DNA of 20,488 nucleotides from Atopobium sp. (GCA_015259035.1 JABZHC010000015.1:1-20488); one strand, 5' to 3'. Positions 1-6,882 are shown, counted from the first letter of the stretch. A program made the numbers and translations. Notes: generated by a model not told the origin, from the sequence alone.

Positions 1-1038
1 CAGGTCCTCGATGGCGCAGGCCACGGGCAGAGCGGCTTCGGCCGAGCCACCAACCGCCTCGGCACCAAGGCAGCAGAGGACCGGACGCACGCGCTTGCCG
101 CCGCCCGCGCGGACCTGAACACCTACCTCTACCAGCCACTCGCTCACTTCAGTGCGGGCGGTGGCAAGCGCGTGCGACCGGTCCTCTGCTGCCTGGGCGC
201 CGAAGCAGTCGGCGGCTCAGCCGAAGCCGCTCTGCCTGTGGCCTGCGCCATCGAGGACTTCCAGTCGGCAGCCCTTATCCACGACGACATCGCAGATAAA
301 TCAGAGCTACGCCGTGGCGAGAAGTGCCTCTACAAGACACTCGGTACCGGACTTGCCATCAATGTTGGTGATTCTGCGCTGGTCAATGTTGTCAGACGCG
401 TTACCGTAGCCGACCACCTCTCTGACCAGCTTAAAGTTCGCGTGATCGACGCCCTTCTCGCCATGCAAGAGCACACCCTTGAGGGTCAGGCTCTCGACCT
501 CGGTTGGGCTCAAAACGAGCGCTGGAATGTTACCTCTGACCAGTATCTTTTTATGGCGCTCTCCAAGACCGCCTATTACTCTGCTGCATATCCCCTGGTA
601 CTAGGCGCGCTCATTGGCGGTGCTGACCAGAAAACGCTTGATGCACTCAAAGAATTTGGCCTCAAGGTAGGCCTTGCCTTCCAGCTGCAAGACGATCTTC
701 TCAACCTGGTAGGAAACGCCCAGGTACAGGGTAAAGATTTTAGGTCAGACATCACTGAGGGCAAGCGCACGCTCGCAGTGGTCTACGCGCTTGAACACCT
801 TGGCGCCGCAGAAAAGACGGAGCTTGTCTCCATACTTTCTGCGCATACAAGCGATACTTTGAAGCTTCAGCGAGCTGTGGAGCTTATGGAAAGCGCTAAT
901 GCGATAAAATTTGTCCGCACGCACGCTCTTGCCTTAGTTGATGAGGCAAAACACGTGCTTGAAAACGTGATACTTACTGAAGACGCTCGCGACACACTTT
1001 TGTCTATGGCAGACTTCTTTGTGAACCGAGAAAGGTAA
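1..1038 (+). CDS. Polyprenyl (farnesyl/geranylgeranyl-type) diphosphate synthase, 5' end outside window
   Basis: Trans-prenyltransferase that condenses isopentenyl diphosphate with allylic diphosphates to make isoprenoid chains (for example for undecaprenyl phosphate, quinone or carotenoid pathways). The reading frame is open from base 1, so the gene is cut by the window edge. A GTG at 172 lies inside the conserved GGKRVRP substrate-binding motif and is therefore not the start. The first aspartate-rich motif is HDDIADKSELRRG and the second is FQLQDDLLN, followed by a GKDFRSDITEGKRT segment typical of the family. The second motif ends in Asn instead of the usual Asp (DDxxD). The stop is two bases before the next ATG, so the two genes are probably cotranscribed. 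Family assignment is firm; chain length of the product cannot be read from the sequence. Confidence 0.9.
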   Translation, partial: QVLDGAGHGQSGFGRATNRLGTKAAEDRTHALAAARADLNTYLYQPLAHFSAGGGKRVRPVLCCLGAEAVGGSAEAALPVACAIEDFQSAALIHDDIADKSELRRGEKCLYKTLGTGLAINVGDSALVNVVRRVTVADHLSDQLKVRVIDALLAMQEHTLEGQALDLGWAQNERWNVTSDQYLFMALSKTAYYSAAYPLVLGALIGGADQKTLDALKEFGLKVGLAFQLQDDLLNLVGNAQVQGKDFRSDITEGKRTLAVVYALEHLGAAEKTELVSILSAHTSDTLKLQRAVELMESANAIKFVRTHALALVDEAKHVLENVILTEDARDTLLSMADFFVNRER

Positions 1039-1040
1039 TT

Positions 1041-1970
1041 ATGGATCCAATTACTCCTGGTAGCACTGGTGCTGCCGTTGAAGACATTCAGGAACGCCTC
1101 GTAAAGCTTGGCTACACCATCGAAGACGATGAGCGCCAGAGCCACACGTTTGGCAAGTCAACTGCTCGCGCCGTTGCGCGCTTTAGGCTTGACCATGACC
1201 TTTCTCTTGGAGAAGAAGTAGATGCCTCTACCTGGGCAATCATGGTCGATGAAGGCTATGAGCTAGGAGACAGAACCCTCTACCTGCGCCTTCCTAACTT
1301 CCACGGCAATGACGTACGTCAGCTGCAAGAGCGTCTCAACATCTTGGGTTTCTCGTGCGGAAAAGTTGATGGCCATTACGGTGTTCACACCGAGGCTGCC
1401 GTTAAGCTCTTCCAGGAAAGCGTCGGCGAACTTGCTGACGGTATGGCATTCCAAGATACCCTCGACGCTATTGAGCGTCTGCGCCACGTTTGGTCTGGTA
1501 AGCAGGCAAAAGGCCCTCACCCACAGGGTCCTATGGGCTTTGCTCGTGCAGCAAACGTTCTTGAAACCACCTGCATTGCTATTACGGGAGAAGATCCTAT
1601 CTCTAGAAACGTAGCTGCTCGCGTGTATAACCTTTCTAAGGCAACTACCGAGGCAAGCGGCATGACCATGATTGATCGCGCCGATTCCCCTACCGATGCA
1701 GCCACTATTTTGGTTCTGACCACAGCCTATGCCCCAAGCATGCCCGCCCGCGGACAGGTTGGTATTGGCTCTGTTTCTATGGAAGAAAACGAGACGCTGC
1801 CAGCAAGACTTCGCACTGCTATTGAATCTGCTGATGCAACGGGCTCCCCTATCAAGATTGTGCTGCCAGAAGGAACAAACGTAGACGGCTCATTTACTAC
1901 CGCAGACGCGCAGACTTTAGCAGTTCTTGTTCTTGATGCAATTTGTGGAGCATTTGCCTCGCTAAGCTGA
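1041..1970 (+). CDS. Two-domain peptidoglycan-binding protein with degenerate amidase-like C-terminus (CwlM-like)
   Basis: The 309-residue protein starts with two PG_binding_1-type repeats, about residues 3-75 (PGSTGAAVEDIQERLVKLGY) and 84-150 (GNDVRQLQERLNILGF, then DGHYGVHTEAAVKLFQ). Residues about 165-309 have the layout of an Amidase_3 fold: a strand, then NVAARVYNL, then MIDRADSPTDAATILVLTTAY. However, I see no histidine or glutamate zinc ligands in the expected places. There is no signal peptide, so it is predicted to be cytoplasmic. This architecture resembles actinobacterial CwlM, which in mycobacteria is a non-secreted regulator of MurA rather than a hydrolase; a similar role here is inference. 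The ATG follows the previous stop by two bases, with a GAGAAAGG ribosome site inside the upstream gene's end, which suggests translational coupling. Confidence 0.75.
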   Translation: MDPITPGSTGAAVEDIQERLVKLGYTIEDDERQSHTFGKSTARAVARFRLDHDLSLGEEVDASTWAIMVDEGYELGDRTLYLRLPNFHGNDVRQLQERLNILGFSCGKVDGHYGVHTEAAVKLFQESVGELADGMAFQDTLDAIERLRHVWSGKQAKGPHPQGPMGFARAANVLETTCIAITGEDPISRNVAARVYNLSKATTEASGMTMIDRADSPTDAATILVLTTAYAPSMPARGQVGIGSVSMEENETLPARLRTAIESADATGSPIKIVLPEGTNVDGSFTTADAQTLAVLVLDAICGAFASLS

Positions 1971-1982
1971 TACACTTAATAG
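1954..1982 (+). promoter_or_regulatory. Candidate promoter for tRNA-Gln
   Basis: TTGCCT (1954-1959) and TAATAG (1977-1982) are separated by 17 bases. They would place the transcription start about 25 bases before the tRNA. The -35 overlaps the end of the preceding gene. This is a consensus match by eye only. Confidence 0.3.
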
Positions 1983-2014
1983 AGTTGCGGACAAAACCAA
2001 CGTAGTGATTACAT

Positions 2015-2089
2015 TGGGGTATCGTCCAACGGTTAGGACACGGGTTTTTGGTGCCTGGAATGTGGGTTCGAATCCTACTACCCCAGCCA
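2015..2089 (+). tRNA. tRNA-Gln (anticodon UUG), CCA encoded
   Basis: A full cloverleaf can be folded. The acceptor stem is TGGGGTA with TACCCCA, the D stem GTCC with GGAC, the anticodon stem CGGGT with GCCTG around loop TTTTGGT, and the T stem GTGGG with CCTAC around TTCGAAT. The anticodon is TTG (reads CAA, and CAG by wobble), hence glutamine. The 3' CCA is encoded (2087-2089). The gene lies 44 bases after the peptidoglycan-binding gene and 69 bases before glmU, with no clear terminator before glmU, so readthrough is possible. Confidence 0.96.
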
Positions 2090-2120
2090 TTTTTTACGCA
2101 ACTTTTGTGTAGGGACGCAC

Positions 2121-2138
2121 TCGTATCGAGTAATACGA
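2121..2138 (+). repeat. Small hairpin in glmU leader
   Basis: TCGTAT (2121-2126) and ATACGA (2133-2138) form a perfect 6-bp stem with a 6-base loop in the short spacer between tRNA-Gln and glmU. No T-run follows. It may be a processing or stability element for the tRNA-glmU transcript, or chance. Confidence 0.3.
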
Positions 2139-2158
2139 AGTACTTTGGAGGCTTACGT

Positions 2159-3547
2159 ATGCCACTTACTGCGATTGTCCTCGCTGCAGGCGAGGGAACG
2201 CGCATGAAGTCCCACCACCCTAAGATTGTGCACAAATTACTAGATAAACCCCTTGTTTGGTGGAGTGTCAACGCTGCAATTACTGCTGGCGCTGACCGTG
2301 TCATTGTGGTTGTTGGTAACCACAATGACGAGGTTAAATCTGCACTTTCTTGCTTCCCTAACCTTGAGTATGTTGCCCAGACCGAGCGTCTTGGCACCGG
2401 CCACGCCGTCAAGGTTGTAAAGGATGCTCTTGGTGGCTTCAAGGGACCCGTTGTTGTTATCAACGGTGACGCATCTCTGTTGCGCGCACAGTCTATTCTG
2501 GACCTTGTTGCAGAAACTAAAGCTCATCACAACGCATGTACGGTACTCACAATGACGCCCCCAGATCCAACCGGATATGGTCGCGTCATTTCTTCTAACG
2601 GCCAGGTAACTGCCATTGTTGAGCACAAGGATGCTACGCCAGAGCAGCGCGAGCAAGAGCGTGAATGCAACGTTGGCGTGTACTGCTTCTGTGGCGGAAG
2701 ACTGACCGCAAACATCGATCTTCTCGGCAATAACAACGTACAGGGTGAGTACTACCTCACCGACATGGTGGGCCTTTACGTCAGCCAGGGCGAGCCTGTT
2801 GCTGCCGTCCACGTTGACGACTACAAAGAGGCGCTGGGCGTCAATTCCCGCTCCGAGCTTGCCGTTGCCACCCGCATCATGCAGGAGCGCATCAACGAGC
2901 ACTGGATGAGCCAGGGTGTCACCATGCTGGACCCAACCTCCGTCTGGATTGGCCCCGAGGTCACGCTTGGTATGGACACCGAGGTTCTCCCGCAGACTAT
3001 GCTCTACGGCAAGACCTCAATTGGCGAGAATTGCGTGGTAGGCCCTAACACTCGTCTGACCGATACGCTTGTTGGCAACGACGCTGTTGTCGATGAAACT
3101 GTAGCTATCAACGCACAGGTAGACGACTTTGCTACCTGCGGTCCTCGCGCTTACTTGCGCCCAGGCACGCACCTTATGCCTTACGCCAAGGCAGGTACCC
3201 ACGTTGAGATCAAAAATTCAACTATTGGCGAGGGCTCCAAGGTTCCTCACCTTTCCTACATTGGTGACACTACCATGGGCTCTGGCGTCAATATTGGCGC
3301 AGGTTCAATTACATGCAATTACGACGGTTACCACAAGTTCAAGACCCACATTGGCAACAACGTCTTTGTTGGATCCGATACCATGATGGTGGCACCCGTC
3401 TCAATTGGTGATGGCGCACTTGTGGGGGCAAGTTCGTGCATCACAAAGGATGTACCAGCAGATGCGCTTGCACTCGAGCGCTCTGAGCAGAAAATTGTTG
3501 AGGGATACGCCGCCCAGAGGCGTCACAAGCTTGAGAAAGAGGACTAG
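2159..3547 (+). CDS. glmU: Bifunctional UDP-N-acetylglucosamine pyrophosphorylase / glucosamine-1-phosphate N-acetyltransferase
   Basis: Makes UDP-GlcNAc from glucosamine-1-P, acetyl-CoA and UTP in the cytoplasm, feeding peptidoglycan and teichoic acid synthesis. The 462-residue length fits the family. The N-terminal nucleotidyltransferase domain shows LAAGEGTRMKS at residues 8-18, with the catalytic Arg and Lys of the GxGxRxxK signature. The C-terminal half is a left-handed beta-helix of hexapeptide repeats and carries the acetyltransferase signatures KVPHLSYIGD (catalytic His) and NIGAGSITCNYDG. The start is ATG 2159, preceded by TTTGGAGG; a longer in-frame extension would run back into the tRNA and is rejected. 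The stop directly abuts the prs start, a conserved glmU-prs pair in Gram-positive bacteria. Confidence 0.96.
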   Translation: MPLTAIVLAAGEGTRMKSHHPKIVHKLLDKPLVWWSVNAAITAGADRVIVVVGNHNDEVKSALSCFPNLEYVAQTERLGTGHAVKVVKDALGGFKGPVVVINGDASLLRAQSILDLVAETKAHHNACTVLTMTPPDPTGYGRVISSNGQVTAIVEHKDATPEQREQERECNVGVYCFCGGRLTANIDLLGNNNVQGEYYLTDMVGLYVSQGEPVAAVHVDDYKEALGVNSRSELAVATRIMQERINEHWMSQGVTMLDPTSVWIGPEVTLGMDTEVLPQTMLYGKTSIGENCVVGPNTRLTDTLVGNDAVVDETVAINAQVDDFATCGPRAYLRPGTHLMPYAKAGTHVEIKNSTIGEGSKVPHLSYIGDTTMGSGVNIGAGSITCNYDGYHKFKTHIGNNVFVGSDTMMVAPVSIGDGALVGASSCITKDVPADALALERSEQKIVEGYAAQRRHKLEKED

Positions 3548-4543
3548 ATGTTCGAGAACCTGAGTGAACCACTGTTAGTTGCTAGAAATATCAAGCTCTA
3601 CACCGGTACAGGTAACCCTGAACTGGCTCGTAAGGTTGCAGACATTCTTCACCTAGAGCTACAAGGTCTTCTCCTCGAGAAGTTTGCTAACGGAGAAATC
3701 TACGCTCGCTTTGACGAGTCTGTCCGCGGCGACGAGGTCTTCTTCATTCAGTCTTTGGCAGGTGTCAACGTCAACGACCTGGTTATGGAAACGCTGATTG
3801 TTGCTGACGCTGCAAAGCGCGCATCTGCTAACAGCTTTACCGTAGTTATCCCTCACTACGCATATGCTCGTCAGGACCGCAAAGCTGCTGCTCGCGAGCC
3901 TATTACCGCTCGTCTGATGGCAAACTTGCTTGAGAACGCTGGCGTTGACCGCGTTATCACCCTTGACCTGCACCAAGGCCAGATCCAGGGCTTCTTTGAC
4001 ATTCCTGTTTCTCACCTAACCGCTCTCTACCTTCTGGGCGATTACTTTAAGAGCAAGCCATTCGACTGGGAGAATACCGTTGTTGTCTCCCCTGATATGG
4101 GTCGCGCAAAAGCAGCTAAGAAGCTTTCCGACTACCTGGACTGCGGCCTTGCTATTGCTCACAAGAGCCGTCCTCGCCACAACGAGAGTGCTGTTATGGG
4201 CATCATTGGCGATATCAAGGGCAAGACCTGTATTGTTAACGACGACATGATTGACACCGCAGGCACCCTCTGCGCATCCGTTGTGAAGCTGAAGGAAATG
4301 GGTGCAGGCGATATTTACGTCTGCGCCACCCACGGAATCTTCTCTGGTCCTGCAATTGAGCGCCTCAATAGCGCCCCAATTGAGGAGTGCGTGGTTACTG
4401 ACGCAATTCCTTGCGCAGCAGCAAACCAGGAAGGCTCCAAGATCAAGACGATCACTATTGCAAACGAGCTTGCCGAGGCAATTTACGCTGTCTACACCGA
4501 TCGCCCTGTCTCCGACATCTTCGGCGGTGACTTCAACCTGTAA
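3548..4543 (+). CDS. prs: Ribose-phosphate pyrophosphokinase (PRPP synthetase)
   Basis: Converts ribose-5-phosphate and ATP to PRPP for nucleotide, histidine, tryptophan and NAD synthesis. The protein has 331 residues. The ATP-binding/flexible loop YARQDRKAAAREP is at about 106-118, the catalytic region TLDLHQGQIQGFF at about 138-150, and the PRPP-binding loop NDDMIDTAGTL at about 231-241, which is the class I signature. The N-terminus is some ten residues longer than in many homologues, but ATG 3548 has an AGAGG ribosome site inside the end of glmU and abuts its stop codon, so it is the best start. Expression is likely coupled to glmU. A terminator hairpin follows about 50 bases after the stop. 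Confidence 0.96.
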   Translation: MFENLSEPLLVARNIKLYTGTGNPELARKVADILHLELQGLLLEKFANGEIYARFDESVRGDEVFFIQSLAGVNVNDLVMETLIVADAAKRASANSFTVVIPHYAYARQDRKAAAREPITARLMANLLENAGVDRVITLDLHQGQIQGFFDIPVSHLTALYLLGDYFKSKPFDWENTVVVSPDMGRAKAAKKLSDYLDCGLAIAHKSRPRHNESAVMGIIGDIKGKTCIVNDDMIDTAGTLCASVVKLKEMGAGDIYVCATHGIFSGPAIERLNSAPIEECVVTDAIPCAAANQEGSKIKTITIANELAEAIYAVYTDRPVSDIFGGDFNL

Positions 4544-4593
4544 CGCCGCAGGTCAGTTGCGCGCGGGCGCGAGCGCGGATCGCAAGTGATTTC

Positions 4594-4630
4594 AACCCGG
4601 TATCCATTTCGTGTGGATGCCGGGTTTCTT
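4594..4630 (+). terminator. Rho-independent terminator of prs
   Basis: A 13-bp stem (4594-4606 with 4614-4626, one T-G wobble) and 7-base loop TTTCGTG are followed by TTTCTTGTG. The same hairpin, with pairing preserved, occurs in the second repeat arm at 9647-9686. Confidence 0.85.
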
Positions 4631-4714
4631 GTGCGGAAATGCTGGGAGTAGACAGGTTTCTCGCCAAGTGGGCGGTACGAGCTGGGGTCGAGTTCGGGAC
4701 GAACTTGGAGTGCG

Positions 4715-4832
4715 CCTGATTTTCTCGCCAAGTCTGAACGATTTGCCTGAAAAGCGCACCAAGTCTGAGCTATTTGCCGGTTTTTCTCACCATGTCTGAG
4801 TAAATTTACTCAGACATGGTGCAGTTTTCAGG
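4715..4832. repeat. Array 1: three direct 31-bp units plus one inverted unit (GTCTGA core)
   Basis: Direct units start at 4715, 4746 and 4777 (spacing 31 and 31) with the pattern CCTGA/CCGG..., then CACCA or CGCCA, then [A/T]GTCTGA[A/G] and, in the first two, ATTTG. The fourth unit (4805-4832) is the mirror image of the third and ends in TTTTCAGG. The third and fourth units together form the 34-bp palindrome at 4788-4821. Arm B holds the same array on the other strand. Confidence 0.85.
4788..4821. repeat. Perfect 34-bp palindrome
   Basis: The left half is CACCATGTCTGAGTAAA (4788-4804) and the right half (4805-4821) is its exact reverse complement, with no spacer. The counterpart in arm B (core 9464-9491) keeps 28 bp with a single mismatch. 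The centre AAATTT is AT-rich. It could extrude as a cruciform or be a protein-binding site. Confidence 0.9.
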
Positions 4833-4869
4833 CTCAAAAATTCTGAGCAGACGGTCTATCTTGCACGCG

Positions 4870-4985
4870 CCTGATTTCTTCAAAGAATCTGTAACTTCTG
4901 CCTAAGAATGTAAAAGAATCTGTGGATTTGCCTGATTTTGTTAAAGAATCGGTGCCTCAAATACAGATTCTTTGCACTTTTCAGG
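4870..4985. repeat. Array 2: three direct ~30-bp units plus one inverted unit (AAAGAATC core)
   Basis: Direct units start at 4870, 4901 and 4931. Each begins CCTGATTT or a variant and carries AAAGAATC[T/G]G at 4882, 4913 and 4943. The fourth unit is inverted, with GATTCTTT at 4966-4973 and closing TTTTCAGG at 4978-4985. The frame (CCTGATTT start, ATTTG-like end, TTTTCAGG closure) is shared with array 1, but the core word differs. Confidence 0.85.
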
Positions 4986-5059
4986 CGCACCCAGCAAAAG
5001 GCCGGCACATTTGGCGAGAAACCCCGTGTGCTCGCAACCCATCCTCAGCGGTGCACGTT

Positions 5060-5782
5060 CTAGCAGGTCGTTCCACTTTCGGAGTCCGCGAGGTCAACGT
5101 CGGTTGCAAGCGCCGCTTCCAGCGCAACCTGCAGACCGCGAGTCATCATCTCCAGCGGCATGCTTGGCACCGGACGGAACTTCTCGCCCGCAGTACCCTT
5201 CTCACCCGCAGCGCTCTTCTCACCTGCGGCGCCTTTCTCGCCCGCGGCGTTCTTCTCGACGACCTGCTCTGTTGCAAACGGTACGTGCAAAAACGTTCCG
5301 CGAGTCTCCGGGAATCGCGTGGCCAGGGCGTGAAGGACCTGGTACATGACGTCGTTGCACACGTACGTGCCTGCGGTATACGAGACCGCCGCAGGAATTT
5401 CGGCCTGTTTCATGGCGGCGACCATGGCGTTTACCGGCAGCGACGCAAAATACGCGTCGGGAGCACCGTCGATAATGCGCTGCGAGAGCGGCTGCTTGCC
5501 CGCGTTGTCGGGAATGCGCGCATGCGCCCAGTTGATGCCCACAAATTCTGGCGTAATCTTGCTTCTTCCGCCCGCTTGGCCCACGCAAAGCACAATCTCG
5601 GGACGTTCCGCTTCAAGTGCGTCGATAACTTTCTGAGCACCAACGCAAAACTCGACAGGTACGTGCAGTTTTATCACCTGTGCGTCACCGATAGTCTCTG
5701 GCAGCGCCTTCACAGCCTCCCAAGCTGGATTGATCTTTTCGCCATCAAAAGGCTCAAAACCGGTAACCAGAATTTTTTTCAT
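5060..5782 (-). CDS. pcp: Pyrrolidone-carboxylate peptidase (pyroglutamyl peptidase I)
   Basis: Cysteine peptidase of family C15 that removes N-terminal pyroglutamate from peptides in the cytoplasm. The protein has 240 residues. The N-terminus MKKILVTGFEPFDGE is diagnostic. The catalytic triad can be read as Glu79 (TPEFVGIN), Cys142 (TYVCND) and His166 (FLHVPF). ATG 5782 is preceded by GGAGG; a longer in-frame extension would run into the GC-rich repeat and is rejected. An oddity is an insertion at residues about 178-201 made of six-residue repeats (AAGEKG, AAGEKS, AAGEKG, TAGEKF), which makes the protein longer than the usual ~215 residues. The repeats come just after the last catalytic residue, so the fold may tolerate them. 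The gene is divergent from pth and convergent with prs. Confidence 0.93.
   Translation of the reverse strand: MKKILVTGFEPFDGEKINPAWEAVKALPETIGDAQVIKLHVPVEFCVGAQKVIDALEAERPEIVLCVGQAGGRSKITPEFVGINWAHARIPDNAGKQPLSQRIIDGAPDAYFASLPVNAMVAAMKQAEIPAAVSYTAGTYVCNDVMYQVLHALATRFPETRGTFLHVPFATEQVVEKNAAGEKGAAGEKSAAGEKGTAGEKFRPVPSMPLEMMTRGLQVALEAALATDVDLADSESGTTC
5181..5258 (-). repeat. 18-bp tandem repeat inside pcp
   Basis: Four 18-bp units start at 5181, 5199, 5217 and 5235, followed by a 6-base partial unit. Each begins TTCTC[G/A]CC on the + strand. On the coding strand each unit encodes an AAGEK-type hexapeptide. The repeated word overlaps the TTTCTCGCC word seen in the flanking inverted repeats. Confidence 0.9.
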
Positions 5783-5804
5783 CTTGCCTCCGCACCTCAT
5801 TTGG

Positions 5805-5935
5805 CCGTTGCGCGCCGCGGTCCGCCGCACTCTGCCGCGCTCGCTGCAGTCCATCGCGCGCTCGCCGCGGTCCGCCGCGGTTCGCCGCACTCCGTCACGG
5901 TCCGCCGCGGTGCGTCGCACGCGCAGTTCACGCTG
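5805..5935. repeat. GC-rich imperfect ~9-bp tandem repeat between pcp and pth
   Basis: Variants of CGCCGCGGTCCGCCGCAC recur with roughly 9-base periodicity upstream of pcp and pth. The composition is far more GC-rich than the AT-rich stretch directly before pth (5936-5997), which probably holds the pth promoter. A shorter stretch of the same character lies just after pth (6570-6650); both contain CCGCACTCCG. Confidence 0.75.
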
Positions 5936-5997
5936 GTCGAACCTGTCATTTTCCCTTACCATCATAAACGTACACATCTCAAACAGAAGGAGATTCG

Positions 5998-6567
5998 ATG
6001 CACGGTAACAAAATTGTGCTCGTGGCGGGCCTGGGAAATCCTGGCGAGAAATACGCTTGTACCAGGCACAATGCCGGTTTTGCCGTCGTCGATGCCCTTG
6101 CTGAGCGCCACAATGTCTCGTACTGGAAAAGTGAGGCAGGCTGCCAAGTCGCAGAGATCACTCTTCCCGCAGCTCCTGGCGCCGCGTCTGGCGAGAAACG
6201 CCGTGTGCTCCTGGCCAAACCTCAGGACTTCATGAACACCAGCGGCGGTCCACTCTCCAAGCTAGCTCGTACGCACCACCTTCAACCTGCGCAAATCCTA
6301 GTCATTCACGACGAGGTTGACCTCGCAGAGGGCCAACTCAACTTCAAGGAAGGCGGCGGACTCAACTCGCATAACGGTTTGCGCTCCATCGCCGACAAGC
6401 TCCAGACCAGGGATTTTATGCGCCTGCAGTTTGGCATCGGCCGCCCTCCCGGAAAGATGCCGGTGGCAGACTACGTTCTGCGCGAGCTCAAGGGAAACAA
6501 CCTGGAAGACTTCCTGGTCACCGCCCAGGCGGCCGCCGATCAGGTGGAGCAGCTCCTCCGCCGCTAG
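5998..6567 (+). CDS. pth: Peptidyl-tRNA hydrolase
   Basis: Hydrolyses peptidyl-tRNA released from stalled ribosomes to recycle tRNA; essential in most bacteria. The protein has 189 residues. The signature GNPGEKYACTRHNAGF contains the catalytic His24; FMNTSG (Asn80), HDEVDLAEG (Asp105) and SHNGLRS follow in the expected order. AAGGAG lies six bases before the ATG. An insertion of about eight residues (PAAPGAAS, followed by GEKRRV, residues about 57-70) precedes FMNTSG and is absent from E. coli Pth. At DNA level it contains GGCGAGAAACGCCGTGTGCT (6190-6209), nearly identical to the word closing repeat arm A. The gene stands alone between pcp (divergent) and nfnAB. Confidence 0.95.
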   Translation: MHGNKIVLVAGLGNPGEKYACTRHNAGFAVVDALAERHNVSYWKSEAGCQVAEITLPAAPGAASGEKRRVLLAKPQDFMNTSGGPLSKLARTHHLQPAQILVIHDEVDLAEGQLNFKEGGGLNSHNGLRSIADKLQTRDFMRLQFGIGRPPGKMPVADYVLRELKGNNLEDFLVTAQAAADQVEQLLRR

Positions 6568-6882
6568 CAGTCACCGCGCTCCTCCGCACTCCGCCCCGTG
6601 CCGCCGCGTGTCGTCGCGCCGCAAGCTCACCGAGTTTCTCGCCCTCCGCAGCTAGCTGGCAAAACATTCTACGAAATATTTATGCTCATTCATGAATTAC
6701 TCATGTCTTGCATCATGCGCAAATAGTACAATAGATATGTTGTTTGCGAATACGGGTTACCCAGACTCGTATGCGTGAGATGCATGCGTCACCTGCTACT
6801 GTCTTCTCGCCAGAAGGCAGGATGTAGTGCGGCGCGTCAACTCACTCGCAGTTTTGTTGTGTTAGGAGAGGAGTACCGCTGA
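6568..6882 (+). other. Intergenic region with GC-rich repeat and structured nfnA leader
   Basis: No gene is seen. Bases 6570-6650 are GC-rich low-complexity sequence like that upstream of pth, ending with a TTTCTCGCC word at 6635-6643. From about 6660 the sequence turns AT-rich and probably contains the nfnA promoter (TTGCAT near 6707 and several -10-like hexamers follow), but I cannot choose one. The 3' part can fold into several hairpins: ATACG with CGTAT (about 6749-6773), GTGA with TCAC around GATGCATGCG, and the 9-bp stem at 6799-6820. It does not match a riboswitch class I recognise. Confidence 0.5.
6799..6820 (+). promoter_or_regulatory. Hairpin in nfnA leader
   Basis: CTGTCTTCT (6799-6807) pairs with AGAAGGCAG (6812-6820), with one wobble, around tetraloop CGCC, 62 bases before the nfnA start. 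There is no T-run after it, so it is not a terminator. It may stabilise or regulate the leader. Confidence 0.45.

Larger units (their letters stand above)
4542..5036. repeat. Arm A of ~490-bp inverted repeat, non-coding structured element
   Basis: This stretch after prs aligns over nearly its whole length with the reverse complement of 9251-9734, at about 80% identity by eye and with few gaps. It contains, in order, the terminator hairpin, TTTCTCGCC words at 4657 and 4721, a three-plus-one array of 31-bp units (4715-4832), a second three-plus-one array (4870-4985), and a closing word GGCGAGAAACCCCGTGTGCT at 5013-5032. It begins at the prs stop codon and ends about 25 bases before the pcp stop, so it fills a convergent junction. 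No protein-like reading frame is supported. There are no transposase genes or obvious target duplications. Confidence 0.9.

Noticed and set aside
2048..2158. Upstream extension of glmU to the first start in frame
   Set aside because: It would begin inside tRNA-Gln. ATG 2159 has a good ribosome site and the correct N-terminus of the family.
4870..4985. CRISPR array
   Set aside because: The units are only ~30 bp with no unique spacers between them, one unit is inverted, and no cas genes are near.
5783..5977. 65-residue N-terminal extension of pcp
   Set aside because: It is Arg-rich translation of the GC-rich tandem repeat. ATG 5782 has GGAGG and begins with the family's conserved N-terminus.
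4922..6235. Open frame on the + strand of 437 codons across arm A, pcp and the start of pth
   Set aside because: Low-complexity Arg/His-rich translation that overlaps pcp in antisense and pth in another frame. It arises from repeat DNA.
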